NCBI GenBank assembly: GCA_003445855.1
Contig: DMCG01000253.1
Location: 1 to 16,007, forward strand
Source of the DNA: Spartobacteria bacterium
GTDB lineage: Bacteria; Verrucomicrobiota; Verrucomicrobiia; Chthoniobacterales; UBA10450
Reading direction: 5' to 3'
Length of the DNA: 16,007 nt
The translations under genes and the position numbers were made by a program. Below, in pieces: positions 1 through 6,412 of this stretch. Position 1 is the first letter of the stretch, and each line of letters begins with the position of its first letter. The notes under the pieces were generated by a model. The model did no database searches. It was given only the letters and a program-made list of their open reading frames with translations, and had not been told where the DNA came from.

Positions 1-203
1 GGCGCGGCCAGCAAATCGCAACGGTGGGAACCGGCGGCGGCCGTTACTTCGCGCATCTGCATTTTGAAATGCGCGAATTCATCACGCCGTTCATCGGGCC
101 GGGTTATCGTGAAGACACACGCGGCTGGCTGGATCCAACGGCGTTTATTGAGGCACATCGCGGCGCGCCGAAAGATGACGTGGGGCGAGTGCCGACTCGT
201 TAG
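1..203 (+). CDS. M23 family metallopeptidase, C-terminal fragment
   Basis: Only the last 67 residues or so are present (reading frame begins at base 3, stop TAG at 201-203); the gene is cut by the window edge. The sequence reads RGQQIATVGTGGGRYFAHLH followed by FEMRE, the end of a LytM/M23 domain. The H-L-H-F-E segment carries the late zinc/catalytic histidines of M23 endopeptidases, and the 'G..VG.TG' stretch before it is the usual beta-strand of the fold. The tail (GWLDPTAF, then HRGAPKD) is the normal end of such proteins. M23 enzymes cut peptide cross-links of peptidoglycan in the periplasm. The catalytic start and any signal peptide or coiled coil are outside the window, so whether it is an active enzyme or an EnvC/NlpD-like activator cannot be judged. 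Confidence 0.85.
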   Translation, partial: RGQQIATVGTGGGRYFAHLHFEMREFITPFIGPGYREDTRGWLDPTAFIEAHRGAPKDDVGRVPTR

Positions 204-212
204 GCGGAAAGA

Positions 213-254
213 AAACGTCCAACGCTCAACGCCCAACATCCAACATCCAACGTC
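213..254 (+). repeat. 7-bp tandem array, copy 1 (solo)
   Basis: Five head-to-tail heptamers run from 220 to 254: CAACGCT, CAACGCC, CAACATC, CAACATC, CAACGTC, preceded by a partial unit after GAAAGAAAACG. It lies between the stop of the M23 gene (203) and the stop of the convergent DUF2752 gene (259). The same leader and heptads recur at 10936-10970 and, inverted, at 11400-11441 and 11456-11490. No gene is attached to this copy. Confidence 0.85.
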
Positions 255-258
255 GAAA

Positions 259-681
259 TCAGATGCCTGGATTCGCGATGAGCAGATAAATCCAGTTCAT
301 GGCGAGTAATGCAACGACAGCGGTGCGGACAAATTTTTTTCCTGTGGCCGTGAAACCCGCGATTCGCAAGCGCGGCGCGCGCGTGATTAAAACGACGAAC
401 GCATAAACATTAAAGATCGACAATGTGCACAACGCGACGAGGGCGAGCGGATTCCAGCTCAGTGCTGAAAGAAAATGTCCATGAAAAAATTCGATTGCCG
501 ACCTTGTCGATCCACAAGTCACGCATGGAAGACCTGTGATCGCGCGAAACATGCAGCGCGGCCACGGCAGACCCAACGCAAACCAAGACGCCGCTGCGCC
601 GAGCGAAGCGATCGAAACGCTCAGCCAAACAAGCTCGTGGTCGAGCTCACCCGGAGCAAGGCAGCGACGCGAGAGCAGCAT
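259..681 (-). CDS. DUF2752 family small membrane protein
   Basis: 140 aa. The central segment (residues 43-60) has C-x-F-R-x-x-T-G-L-P-C-x-x-C-G-x-T-R, followed by a G-H near 68 and an N-P at 77-78; this Cys-rich signature and the N-P are diagnostic of DUF2752 proteins. Hydrophobic stretches at about 18-38, 74-100 and 115-136 suggest three membrane segments with the Cys motif at a membrane edge. The family has no established function. It begins 9 nt after the stop of the GYF_2/Yip1 gene on the same strand, so the two are probably co-transcribed; DUF2752 genes often sit next to small envelope proteins. The gene carries one copy of the 12-mer AAGATCGACAAT on the opposite strand (413-424), read here as L-S-I-F. 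The 7-bp array lies just past the stop. Confidence 0.8.
   Translation of the reverse strand: MLLSRRCLAPGELDHELVWLSVSIASLGAAASWFALGLPWPRCMFRAITGLPCVTCGSTRSAIEFFHGHFLSALSWNPLALVALCTLSIFNVYAFVVLITRAPRLRIAGFTATGKKFVRTAVVALLAMNWIYLLIANPGI
413..424 (+). repeat. 12-mer AAGATCGACAAT, exact copy
   Basis: Inside the DUF2752 gene, antisense to it; read by the gene as L-S-I-F. Directly followed by G, as in four of the nine copies. Confidence 0.9.
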
Positions 682-690
682 CGCCGGCGA

Positions 691-1581
691 TCAATAATTC
701 CAGTGCTGACTCAAGGCACTGATTCCCCCAAAAAACAGAATCGCCACGAGAAATCCTCCGCCGCAGCAGACGATCAATGGAAGGAAAACCGCCAGAACCA
801 CGCGGCCGGTATCGGTTTCATGCGCACGCGCCAGTCCGATGCAGGAGAGGATGATCCTCCAGACTGCCACAATGAAAACGCCGCAGAAAGGGATAACGAG
901 CAAGGGGTCGATCGAGCCAAGGGAAAAACAAATGACACGAAATGTGGTTTCAAACGACTGCTTCGCACCGCCGACAATCATCAGACACAGATGCAAGATC
1001 GCCGAATTAATAAAAATGCCGATGACGATGAGCAGCGGTGCAAAAATGACGAGCAGAATCCATCCGATTCCGCCGAGGAGATGAACAAAAGGATCAGGCC
1101 TGCCTGAAAAAGACCAAGCTAAGTGGAACGCAAAGCGGTACAGAAAATATACGATTAACCCGAAGCTTCCGCCGATGACCGCGTAGAGCAGCGGCTCACC
1201 CAAACCGCCTTCGCGCTTCATCGCCGTGAAAGCGGTGGTCGGTTTGCTCAGAACCATCTGCAGCGTCTCGATAAACGCGTTGAAGAATCCTTTTTCCTGG
1301 CGCTGATCCCATGGCAGACCGCTGCGCGGGGCCGGAATTTCCGATGTCGATCCTGCGGCTGACGGCGTGATTGTCGATGTTGCGCCGGGTTGCGGGGGCG
1401 GCGCGGTTGGAGCAGGCGCGGCAAATTCCGGAAATTGCGAGAGTGGTTGCCAATTTGCCATGCCTTCGCGCCAGCTGAGATCGGTGGGAGCAAAACGCCC
1501 GGCGCGAAGCCCTTCGCGAACGTCTTCCTCGGAAAATGCGCCCAGACTTGTTGCGCCCCGATTAACGTGGATCATCGCCAT
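691..1581 (-). CDS. GYF_2-Yip1 domain membrane protein
   Basis: 296 aa. Residues 1-55 form a GYF_2 domain: a short beta start (MIHVNRGATSLGAFSEEDV), then G-L-R-A-G-R-F-x-P-T-D-L-S-W-R-E-G-M-x-x-W-Q-P-L, the typical 'G.....D..W..GM..W.P' pattern of these presumed peptide-binding modules. A Pro/Ala/Thr-rich linker covers about 54-90. From about 100 to 285 the protein has five hydrophobic segments and an amphipathic 'LxxPxxAFxAM' entry, as in Yip1-type membrane proteins. The GYF_2 domain would lie in the cytoplasm. It is the first gene of a probable two-gene unit with the DUF2752 gene 9 nt downstream. A second in-frame ATG two codons later could equally be the start; no clear Shine-Dalgarno sequence is seen. 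Exact function unknown. Confidence 0.82.
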   Translation of the reverse strand: MAMIHVNRGATSLGAFSEEDVREGLRAGRFAPTDLSWREGMANWQPLSQFPEFAAPAPTAPPPQPGATSTITPSAAGSTSEIPAPRSGLPWDQRQEKGFFNAFIETLQMVLSKPTTAFTAMKREGGLGEPLLYAVIGGSFGLIVYFLYRFAFHLAWSFSGRPDPFVHLLGGIGWILLVIFAPLLIVIGIFINSAILHLCLMIVGGAKQSFETTFRVICFSLGSIDPLLVIPFCGVFIVAVWRIILSCIGLARAHETDTGRVVLAVFLPLIVCCGGGFLVAILFFGGISALSQHWNY

Positions 1582-1696
1582 AAGAATGCCGTTTTATGAA
1601 ACGCAATGCGCAAAGTCAATCGCGCCGGTCTACGATTCGGGTGCCTCGCACACGCGCAGCTACAACCGCGTCCGTTGAGATGTTTGCGGCATTGCC

Positions 1697-1713
1697 ATAC
1701 GTGATTCACGTAT
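1697..1713. promoter_or_regulatory. Perfect 8-bp inverted repeat, possible operator
   Basis: ATACGTGA-T-TCACGTAT is a perfect palindrome with one central base. It lies in the 173-nt gap upstream of the GYF_2/Yip1 gene start (1581) and downstream of the glycosylase stop (1755). No T-run follows on either strand, so a terminator is unlikely; the symmetry suits a dimeric regulator site. This is inference from symmetry and position alone. Confidence 0.35.
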
Positions 1714-1754
1714 AGCAGCCGAATTCGCAGCGGCGACGCAGAGACTAGTAACGC

Positions 1755-2369
1755 TTAGGCGCGCCCTTTATTATCGAGTGCGCGCCAGAAATACCACGCC
1801 GCGACCGAGCGATAGGGGCGCCATTTTTCGCCGAACTTCATGAGCTGTTTGGGCGTGGGAAGTTTCCTTCGACCAAAAGTTTTCGCGAAACCTTTGCGCA
1901 CTCCGTAATCGTGCACCGGCCAGATATCGGGCCGGGCAAGATCGAAAAGCAAAAGCATCTCGACGGTCCAGCGGCCAATCCCGCGCACCGTAATCATGCG
2001 CGCGACAATTTCCTCGTCAGTCATACGCGCGAGTGCCCGGGCCGAGGGAACAGTGCCGTCCAGTGTCTTGGCCGCGAGATCTTTGAGGGCGGCGATCTTC
2101 GCGCGAGAGAGACCGGCGGCGCGAAGCGATCCATCCGCAGTGGCGAGCACACGTTTGGGATCGAGCCATCTGTGCTTGGGATAAAGCGCGCGAACCCGGC
2201 CAAAGATGGTCGCGGCCGCTTTGCCGCTGAGTTGTTGATAGGCGATCGATTCGGCCAGCGAATCGAAGGGTCGAATCAATGCCGGCGGTTTGATGTTGTA
2301 GCGGAGCGTGCGCGCGATGAGCGCAGCCATGCGAGGATCAGTCGCGGCGAGATGTTCTTCGGGAGTCAT
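1755..2369 (-). CDS. DNA-3-methyladenine glycosylase II (AlkA/MAG1-like, HhH-GPD)
   Basis: 204 aa. Base-excision repair enzyme that removes alkylated bases such as 3-methyladenine by cleaving the N-glycosidic bond. The helix-hairpin-helix is seen at about 125-140 (T-V-R-G-I-G-R-W-T-V-E-M), followed by the loop D-I-W-P-V-H-D-Y-G, where D154 fits the catalytic aspartate of the HhH-GPD family. An early motif S-L-A-E-S-I-A-Y-Q-Q-L-S (about 37-48) is the usual conserved helix of MAG/AlkA proteins. No four-Cys iron-sulfur loop follows, unlike MutY/Nth. Length matches the short MAG1-type enzymes that lack AlkA's N-terminal domain. It is transcribed alone, divergent from the outer-membrane protein gene at 2636. 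The upstream gap holds a 12-mer copy at 2440-2451. Confidence 0.9.
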   Translation of the reverse strand: MTPEEHLAATDPRMAALIARTLRYNIKPPALIRPFDSLAESIAYQQLSGKAAATIFGRVRALYPKHRWLDPKRVLATADGSLRAAGLSRAKIAALKDLAAKTLDGTVPSARALARMTDEEIVARMITVRGIGRWTVEMLLLFDLARPDIWPVHDYGVRKGFAKTFGRRKLPTPKQLMKFGEKWRPYRSVAAWYFWRALDNKGRA

Positions 2370-2635
2370 TGGCGCGGAGTTTACGCGGCTTGGCTACTCG
2401 TTAAAGCGCTGGAGACAAAAAGACTTTTTTCGTCGCGTTATTGTCGATCTTGGGACGGGATGGTAAATCGCGGTTGAAACACGGCCTCCGAAAGCGACCA
2501 TGCCGATTATGGAGAGGGCAGTTTGGTTCAGAACTGTCGGCGTCTCGAATCAGCCCTTGCTAAAATGTTTCCATTCCGATAGACGGATTTCGGCTCGCTC
2601 ATGCGATTCATCGACATCCACCGGCTAGAAGTACC
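2370..2635. other. Divergent intergenic region
   Basis: This 266-nt gap lies between the glycosylase start (minus strand) and the outer-membrane protein start (plus strand), so promoters for both should be here. I could not pick a convincing -35/-10 pair. The only clear structure is one exact copy of the 12-mer, in minus orientation at 2440-2451. Confidence 0.5.
2440..2451 (-). repeat. 12-mer AAGATCGACAAT, exact copy
   Basis: Lies in the divergent gap between the glycosylase and outer-membrane protein genes, outside any coding region. Confidence 0.9.
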
Positions 2636-3538
2636 ATGAAAAAAATCCGCCTCGTTTTTTTGACCCTGTTTCTCGGCACGACACTCCCCGCTCTCAGCGG
2701 CACTACCGCGTCCGAAGCACAGCCTTCTGCGACGCCGGAGGAACAAAATTCACGCGATCTTTTTGCTATCGAGACGACGTACACGCTGGACAGCGATTTT
2801 CGCGAATCCAAGCTCGGCCACGGGGATTCCCTCTACAATGATTTTAGCTACGACCATCGCTTTCTCATTACGGGCAATTGGTATTTCCGAGCCGGAGTCG
2901 AATACGAGCGGTTCGATTTCGGCGGCACGGACAACGGCCTGCCCGACCATTTGCAAGCGATCTATGGCCATCTGGCGCTTGAATACATCATGCACGATCA
3001 CGCCGGCGTGGGGCTTCAACTCAATCCGGGCGCTTATTTTCAGAACCACATTACCGGCGACGCCATCGATGTGCCGTGGAGAGCTTTCGTCACGTTCCCG
3101 TTGAAGAAAGACAAAATCTTCGGCGTGATCGGCGTCGGTGGCGGCATTTACCAGGACCCGATCGTGGCTCCGGGTGGCGGGCTCATCTGGCTTTTCAGTG
3201 ATAAGATGCGGCTCGAAGGTGTTTTCCCGAAGCCCGCGCTGGTTTACAATCCAAATGACGACTGGGAATTCCGTCTGCTCGGCGATCTTCTCTTCGAAAG
3301 TTTCCGCACCGATGACGTCGTAACGCCGGAGAAGAAATTGCAACTGCACAACGCCGTGGTGCAATACAGCGAGGAGCGCGGCGGCGTGCAGGCGACTTAC
3401 TCCGGGTTAAAACCGTTTGAGATCATGGCAGGGGCCGGCTACACCTTCCAGCGGGATTTCGATTTTTTCCGCGCCAATCGGCGCGCAACAACTGATCCCG
3501 CGCCTTACTTCAAGGTCGCTATCGAAGCTAAATTCTAG
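2636..3538 (+). CDS. Secreted outer-membrane beta-barrel protein (DUF6268-like)
   Basis: 300 aa. The N-terminus (MKKIRLVFLTLFLGTTLPAL) is a clear signal peptide with cleavage likely around residues 22-26. The rest alternates polar and hydrophobic/aromatic residues in short strands (for example WYFRAGVEYERFDFG, HLALEYIM, GVGLQLNPGAYF, IMAGAGYTF) separated by charged turns, and it ends K-V-A-I-E-A-K-F with the terminal phenylalanine expected by the BAM machinery. The pattern resembles DUF6268-type proteins of Verrucomicrobiota and Planctomycetota; this family name is from memory and uncertain. Probable role: small outer-membrane barrel, substrate unknown. The upstream sequence has only a weak AGAAG ribosome site. 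Its stop overlaps the stop of the convergent SCP-2-like gene by a few bases. Confidence 0.7.
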   Translation: MKKIRLVFLTLFLGTTLPALSGTTASEAQPSATPEEQNSRDLFAIETTYTLDSDFRESKLGHGDSLYNDFSYDHRFLITGNWYFRAGVEYERFDFGGTDNGLPDHLQAIYGHLALEYIMHDHAGVGLQLNPGAYFQNHITGDAIDVPWRAFVTFPLKKDKIFGVIGVGGGIYQDPIVAPGGGLIWLFSDKMRLEGVFPKPALVYNPNDDWEFRLLGDLLFESFRTDDVVTPEKKLQLHNAVVQYSEERGGVQATYSGLKPFEIMAGAGYTFQRDFDFFRANRRATTDPAPYFKVAIEAKF

Positions 3539-3945
3539 GGAAAGATCTCGTCGAGCTTTCTCGCCAGCCCTTTATCGCCGCGAACCTTCAGTCGGCCGGT
3601 CATAAAGGCCCACGAGCCTTTCAATGTTCCGTTGGACATCGCGACCCAATCTTTATCGCTCGTAATAAAGGCGACGCTAGGATTGTCGATCTTTCCCCGG
3701 CCCATCTTAAATGTTCCGTCGTTAACGTCGATCCACCATTCACCGCCGTTCGGACCACTCAGCTCCCACTGGTAGCGCGCATGCACACCCTTCGCCTTCT
3801 CGGCCCGGAAACTCTGGCACATTCCGTCGAACACCTGCTGCGGGGTCGAATTGTCAGGCTCGTTTGACGCCGCGCTCGCCGCGCACAACGAAAGAGCCGC
3901 AGCCGCCATTGTCGTTAGGCAAAAGCTCACGCTCTTCGCTTTCAT
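3535..3945 (-). CDS. Secreted SCP-2 sterol-transfer-like protein
   Basis: 136 aa from the ATG at 3945. An upstream in-frame ATG at 4038 was not chosen because the extension runs through the hairpin element and would bury the signal peptide. Residues 1-27 are a signal peptide ending in a plausible A-S-A site. The mature part has the SCP-2 core: Y-Q-W-E-L-S-G-P-N-G-G-E-W-W-I-D-V-N-D-G, then K-I-D-N-P-S-V-A-F-I-T-S-D-K-D-W-V-A-M, then a final S-W-A-F-M-T-G-R-L-K-V-R-G-D segment before an amphipathic helix. SCP-2 domains hold lipids or other hydrophobic ligands in a tunnel; periplasmic ones are poorly characterised. The K-I-D-N codons (3682-3693) are one exact copy of the repeated 12-mer, at a place where the family normally has a similar K-x-(D/E)-N-P. 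Confidence 0.8.
   Translation of the reverse strand: MKAKSVSFCLTTMAAAALSLCAASAASNEPDNSTPQQVFDGMCQSFRAEKAKGVHARYQWELSGPNGGEWWIDVNDGTFKMGRGKIDNPSVAFITSDKDWVAMSNGTLKGSWAFMTGRLKVRGDKGLARKLDEIFP
3682..3693 (-). repeat. 12-mer AAGATCGACAAT, exact copy
   Basis: In sense orientation in the SCP-2-like gene, read as K-I-D-N. Confidence 0.9.
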
Positions 3946-3996
3946 TACATTATTGGATCGCTCTCGTAGCCCAAATTGGCTGTAGCAACTCGTGTC

Positions 3997-4086
3997 GGTA
4001 GGGCGACGCTCTGCGGAGCCGATGAATTCACATTTCACCAGCGCGGCTCGTGAAGTTTCGTCGGCTCGACAGAGTCTCGCGCTACC
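3997..4086. repeat. REP-like imperfect inverted repeat A
   Basis: The left arm at 3997-4026 (starting GGTAGGGCGACGCTCTGCGG) pairs with the right arm at 4057-4086, whose reverse complement starts GGTAGCGCGAGACTCTGTCG. The arms are about 30 nt with six or so mismatches and enclose a 30-nt loop. The element starts 2 nt past the nitrilase stop codon and ends about 50 nt before the SCP-2-like start, so in RNA it would form a long hairpin right after the nitrilase gene. The arm pattern (GTAGCG..., CTCTG, GAGC) resembles that of element B at 15655-15740. Confidence 0.8.
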
Positions 4087-4088
4087 CC

Positions 4089-4874
4089 CTAGTACAGATC
4101 CATCCGACGATGAGCGAATACAGCCATTCGATTTCGGACAGAATCGATTACGTGGTCTGAAATCTCGGCTTGGATAATCTCTTCGCGATCGACCGAGGCA
4201 GCCGCGACAATCGCACCGTAAGGATCGATAATCGCTGATGTGCCGCAGAAAGTAACTCCGTCATCTGTCCCCACACGATTCGCCAGGATAAGGTAACTCT
4301 GGTTTTCAATCGCACGCGCCATCGCCAAGATTCGCAAATGCTCCACCCGAGGGAAGGGCCATGCCGAGGAGGTAATAAATACGTTTGCACCATGCTCGAC
4401 GGCGAGCGTGCGACACATCTCAGGAAATCGAAGATCGTAACAAATGCTCAATCCGAAGCGAAATCCGGCCACGGTGAGACTGGCAAACTCATTTCCCCCT
4501 GAGAAGCACGTGCGCTCTTCAATCGGAGCAGCCGTAACCAGATGAGTCTTTCGATATTTTGCAACGACTTGACCGTTTGCATCGACAACGAGTTGCGAAT
4601 TGTAGATGGCCGCGCCATCCCGCTCCGAAACGCCGCCGATAATCGCTATCGAAAAGTTCTTCGCAATCTTCCGGAGTTCGGGGACAGCTCCGTCAGTCCA
4701 GGGAGTCGCGTGCTTTTGAATTACTGGCATCGAATAACCAGTGTCGACCATTTCCGGAAAAACGATCAGCTCAGCACCGGCATCTTTGGCGCGCGAAGAA
4801 AATTCGCGAATCTTGCTAAGATTTGCGTCCAGATCACCGAGTGCGCACGAAATCTGGGCTGCGGCAATTTTCAT
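4089..4874 (-). CDS. Carbon-nitrogen hydrolase (nitrilase superfamily amidase)
   Basis: 261 aa from ATG 4874; a longer in-frame start at 4937 would overlap the MFS gene and adds no family residues, and MKIAAAQISC is the normal nitrilase N-terminus. The catalytic triad is visible: E41 in I-V-F-P-E-M, K109 in Y-R-K-T-H-L, C145 in L-S-I-C-Y-D-L-R-F-P-E-M. The C-Y-D-L-R-F-P-E signature and length match small omega-amidase/Nit2-like and related branch-10 enzymes, cytoplasmic hydrolases of simple amides such as alpha-ketoglutaramate. The exact substrate cannot be told. It follows the MFS gene with a 14-nt gap that holds a copy of the 12-mer, and is probably the last gene of that transcript. Hairpin element A lies directly after its stop. 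Confidence 0.87.
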   Translation of the reverse strand: MKIAAAQISCALGDLDANLSKIREFSSRAKDAGAELIVFPEMVDTGYSMPVIQKHATPWTDGAVPELRKIAKNFSIAIIGGVSERDGAAIYNSQLVVDANGQVVAKYRKTHLVTAAPIEERTCFSGGNEFASLTVAGFRFGLSICYDLRFPEMCRTLAVEHGANVFITSSAWPFPRVEHLRILAMARAIENQSYLILANRVGTDDGVTFCGTSAIIDPYGAIVAAASVDREEIIQAEISDHVIDSVRNRMAVFAHRRMDLY

Positions 4875-4878
4875 GATA

Positions 4879-4890
4879 ATTGTCGATCTT
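4879..4890 (-). repeat. 12-mer AAGATCGACAAT, exact copy
   Basis: Overlaps two bases of the MFS stop codon (TAA) and fills most of the 14-nt gap before the nitrilase ATG. It occupies the place where the nitrilase ribosome-binding site would be. Confidence 0.9.
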
Positions 4891-6307
4891 AGCGCAAATT
4901 TTTGTCGAGCGCGCCAATCTTGCGCGTTTCCGGCCAACCGAATGCCACCGCCAGCACAACCAGGATCGTACCGATGCCTCCGCCCACAACGGAAATGACC
5001 GGCCCGAAGAGCGCAGCGGTTAATCCAGATTCAAGCGCGCCAAACTCATTCGAGGTTCCAATAAAAATGTTGTTTACGGCGGAGACACGTCCGCGCATTT
5101 CATCTGGCGTGACCAGTTGCACGATGGAGCCGCGGATGATCACGCTCACACTGTCGAACGCGCCCGCAAGAAAGAGCATGCCGAGCGAGAGCCAGAAAAC
5201 TTTCGATATGCCGAACAGGACGGTGGCAATTCCGAAACCGGTTACACACCAAAGCAATTTTTTGCCGGCGTGTTTCATGGGCGGCAAGTAAGCGACCGCG
5301 AGCGCGATCACGAACGCGCCCACCGCTGGCGCCGCGCGCATCCAGCCCAGCCCGACCGGTCCACAATGCAAGATTTGATCGGCATAAATCGGAAGCAACG
5401 CGGTCGCTCCGCCCAGCAACACCGCGAATAAATCGAGCGTGATCGTCGCCAGAATCACTTTCTTGCTGAAGACGAATCGCATGCCCGCAATCAAACTGCG
5501 CCACGGATTTTTCTCGGCGTCATTCGCGCTGCGCGTGCCGCGGCGAATTGGCAGGACGAGCAGGAAAAACGAAAACGCGCAGAGAGCATCGAGCGCGTAA
5601 ACGAATGGGAAACCGATGTGCGCGATAAGAAGGCCGCTGATGCCTGGGCCGACGACTGATCCGATTTGGAACACGCTGTTGTTCCACGTCACTGCGTTTG
5701 TAAAAGTATCGCGGGAGACCAGCGTCGGAAAAAACGAGCTGCGCGCAGCCCATCCAAAAGTGCGGGCCGTTCCATAGATGAAAAGTAAAAGGTAGATCAC
5801 CGGGATGGAGGCATCATCGAAATGAAACGCGGGATGGTGGCGCTCGAAGATGGTGGCAATGCCTCGCAATATTCCGTTTCCCTGCCGCAAGATCGACATC
5901 TGCGGAATCGCGAGATGTTTCCAGGAAACCAACGCCAGCGCCACCGAAGCGAGTGCGCTGAAAATCTGCGACACCAGAATGATTCGTTTGCGGCTGAATC
6001 GGTCGGCCAGATGACCGGCCGGCAGTGACAGTGCGACCACCGGGACCGCGATCACCAGTCCGACGAGGCCAAGCGCGGTCGCGGAATGTGTGCGCGCGTA
6101 AATTTCCCATTCGACCGCGACCGCGAGCATCTGGCGGCCCATGATCGACAATAAATTGCCAAGCGTGAACAAGCTGAAACCGCCGAATCGAAACGCAGCG
6201 TAGGGATCATGCGGTCGCGCCTCCGGCCGGCCCGGCGGAGCGATCGCGGCGCGTTGGCCGCGGGGCGAATCATATCGGTTCGGCGGCACGTCGGTTTCTT
6301 GCGGCAT
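4889..6307 (-). CDS. MFS transporter, EntS-like (MFS_3)
   Basis: 472 aa from ATG 6307; an in-frame ATG at 6337 adds ten Arg-rich residues and cannot be excluded. Inner-membrane major facilitator with about 12 segments. After a Pro/Arg-rich 38-residue N-terminal tail comes G-N-L-L-S-I-M-G-R-Q-M, and the loop 2-3 motif G-H-L-A-D-R-F-S-R-K-R at 98-108. The segment N-S-V-F-Q-I-G-S-V-V-G-P-G-I-S-G-L is typical of the EntS/MFS_3 group of exporters (siderophores, drugs). Substrate unknown. A polar stretch at about 134-168 between membrane segments 3 and 4 looks longer than in relatives and has a near copy of the 12-mer (5889-5900). The stop codon overlaps an exact 12-mer copy. Probably co-transcribed with the nitrilase gene. 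Confidence 0.85.
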   Translation of the reverse strand: MPQETDVPPNRYDSPRGQRAAIAPPGRPEARPHDPYAAFRFGGFSLFTLGNLLSIMGRQMLAVAVEWEIYARTHSATALGLVGLVIAVPVVALSLPAGHLADRFSRKRIILVSQIFSALASVALALVSWKHLAIPQMSILRQGNGILRGIATIFERHHPAFHFDDASIPVIYLLLFIYGTARTFGWAARSSFFPTLVSRDTFTNAVTWNNSVFQIGSVVGPGISGLLIAHIGFPFVYALDALCAFSFFLLVLPIRRGTRSANDAEKNPWRSLIAGMRFVFSKKVILATITLDLFAVLLGGATALLPIYADQILHCGPVGLGWMRAAPAVGAFVIALAVAYLPPMKHAGKKLLWCVTGFGIATVLFGISKVFWLSLGMLFLAGAFDSVSVIIRGSIVQLVTPDEMRGRVSAVNNIFIGTSNEFGALESGLTAALFGPVISVVGGGIGTILVVLAVAFGWPETRKIGALDKNLR

Positions 6308-6412
6308 GTTCGAGCGCGTTCGCACAAACACGCGCACCAGATTCTAAATTCCGCAAACGCCACCGCAACTCCGCGATGCCGAGATTCCGGCTCCCGAAGA
6401 TCGATGGCAACG

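Noticed and set aside
213..254. Heptad array as a CRISPR-like array
   Set aside because: Units are 7 bp with no spacers, far shorter than CRISPR repeats.
475..1107. 210-aa plus-strand open frame
   Set aside because: Antisense to the DUF2752 and GYF_2/Yip1 genes; composition is Arg/Gln/Asp-rich without hydrophobic core or motif, as expected for a shadow frame.
1582..1754. Possible tRNA or small gene in the gap
   Set aside because: No cloverleaf, no CCA end and no open frame with a ribosome site was found; only the short palindrome stands out.
2750..3364. 204-aa minus-strand open frame
   Set aside because: Lies within and antisense to the outer-membrane protein gene; no recognisable motif.
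3682..3693. Repeated K-I-D-N as a protein motif
   Set aside because: The same 12 bases are read in other frames and in non-coding gaps elsewhere, so the repeat is a DNA-level signal, even though this site suits the SCP-2 fold.
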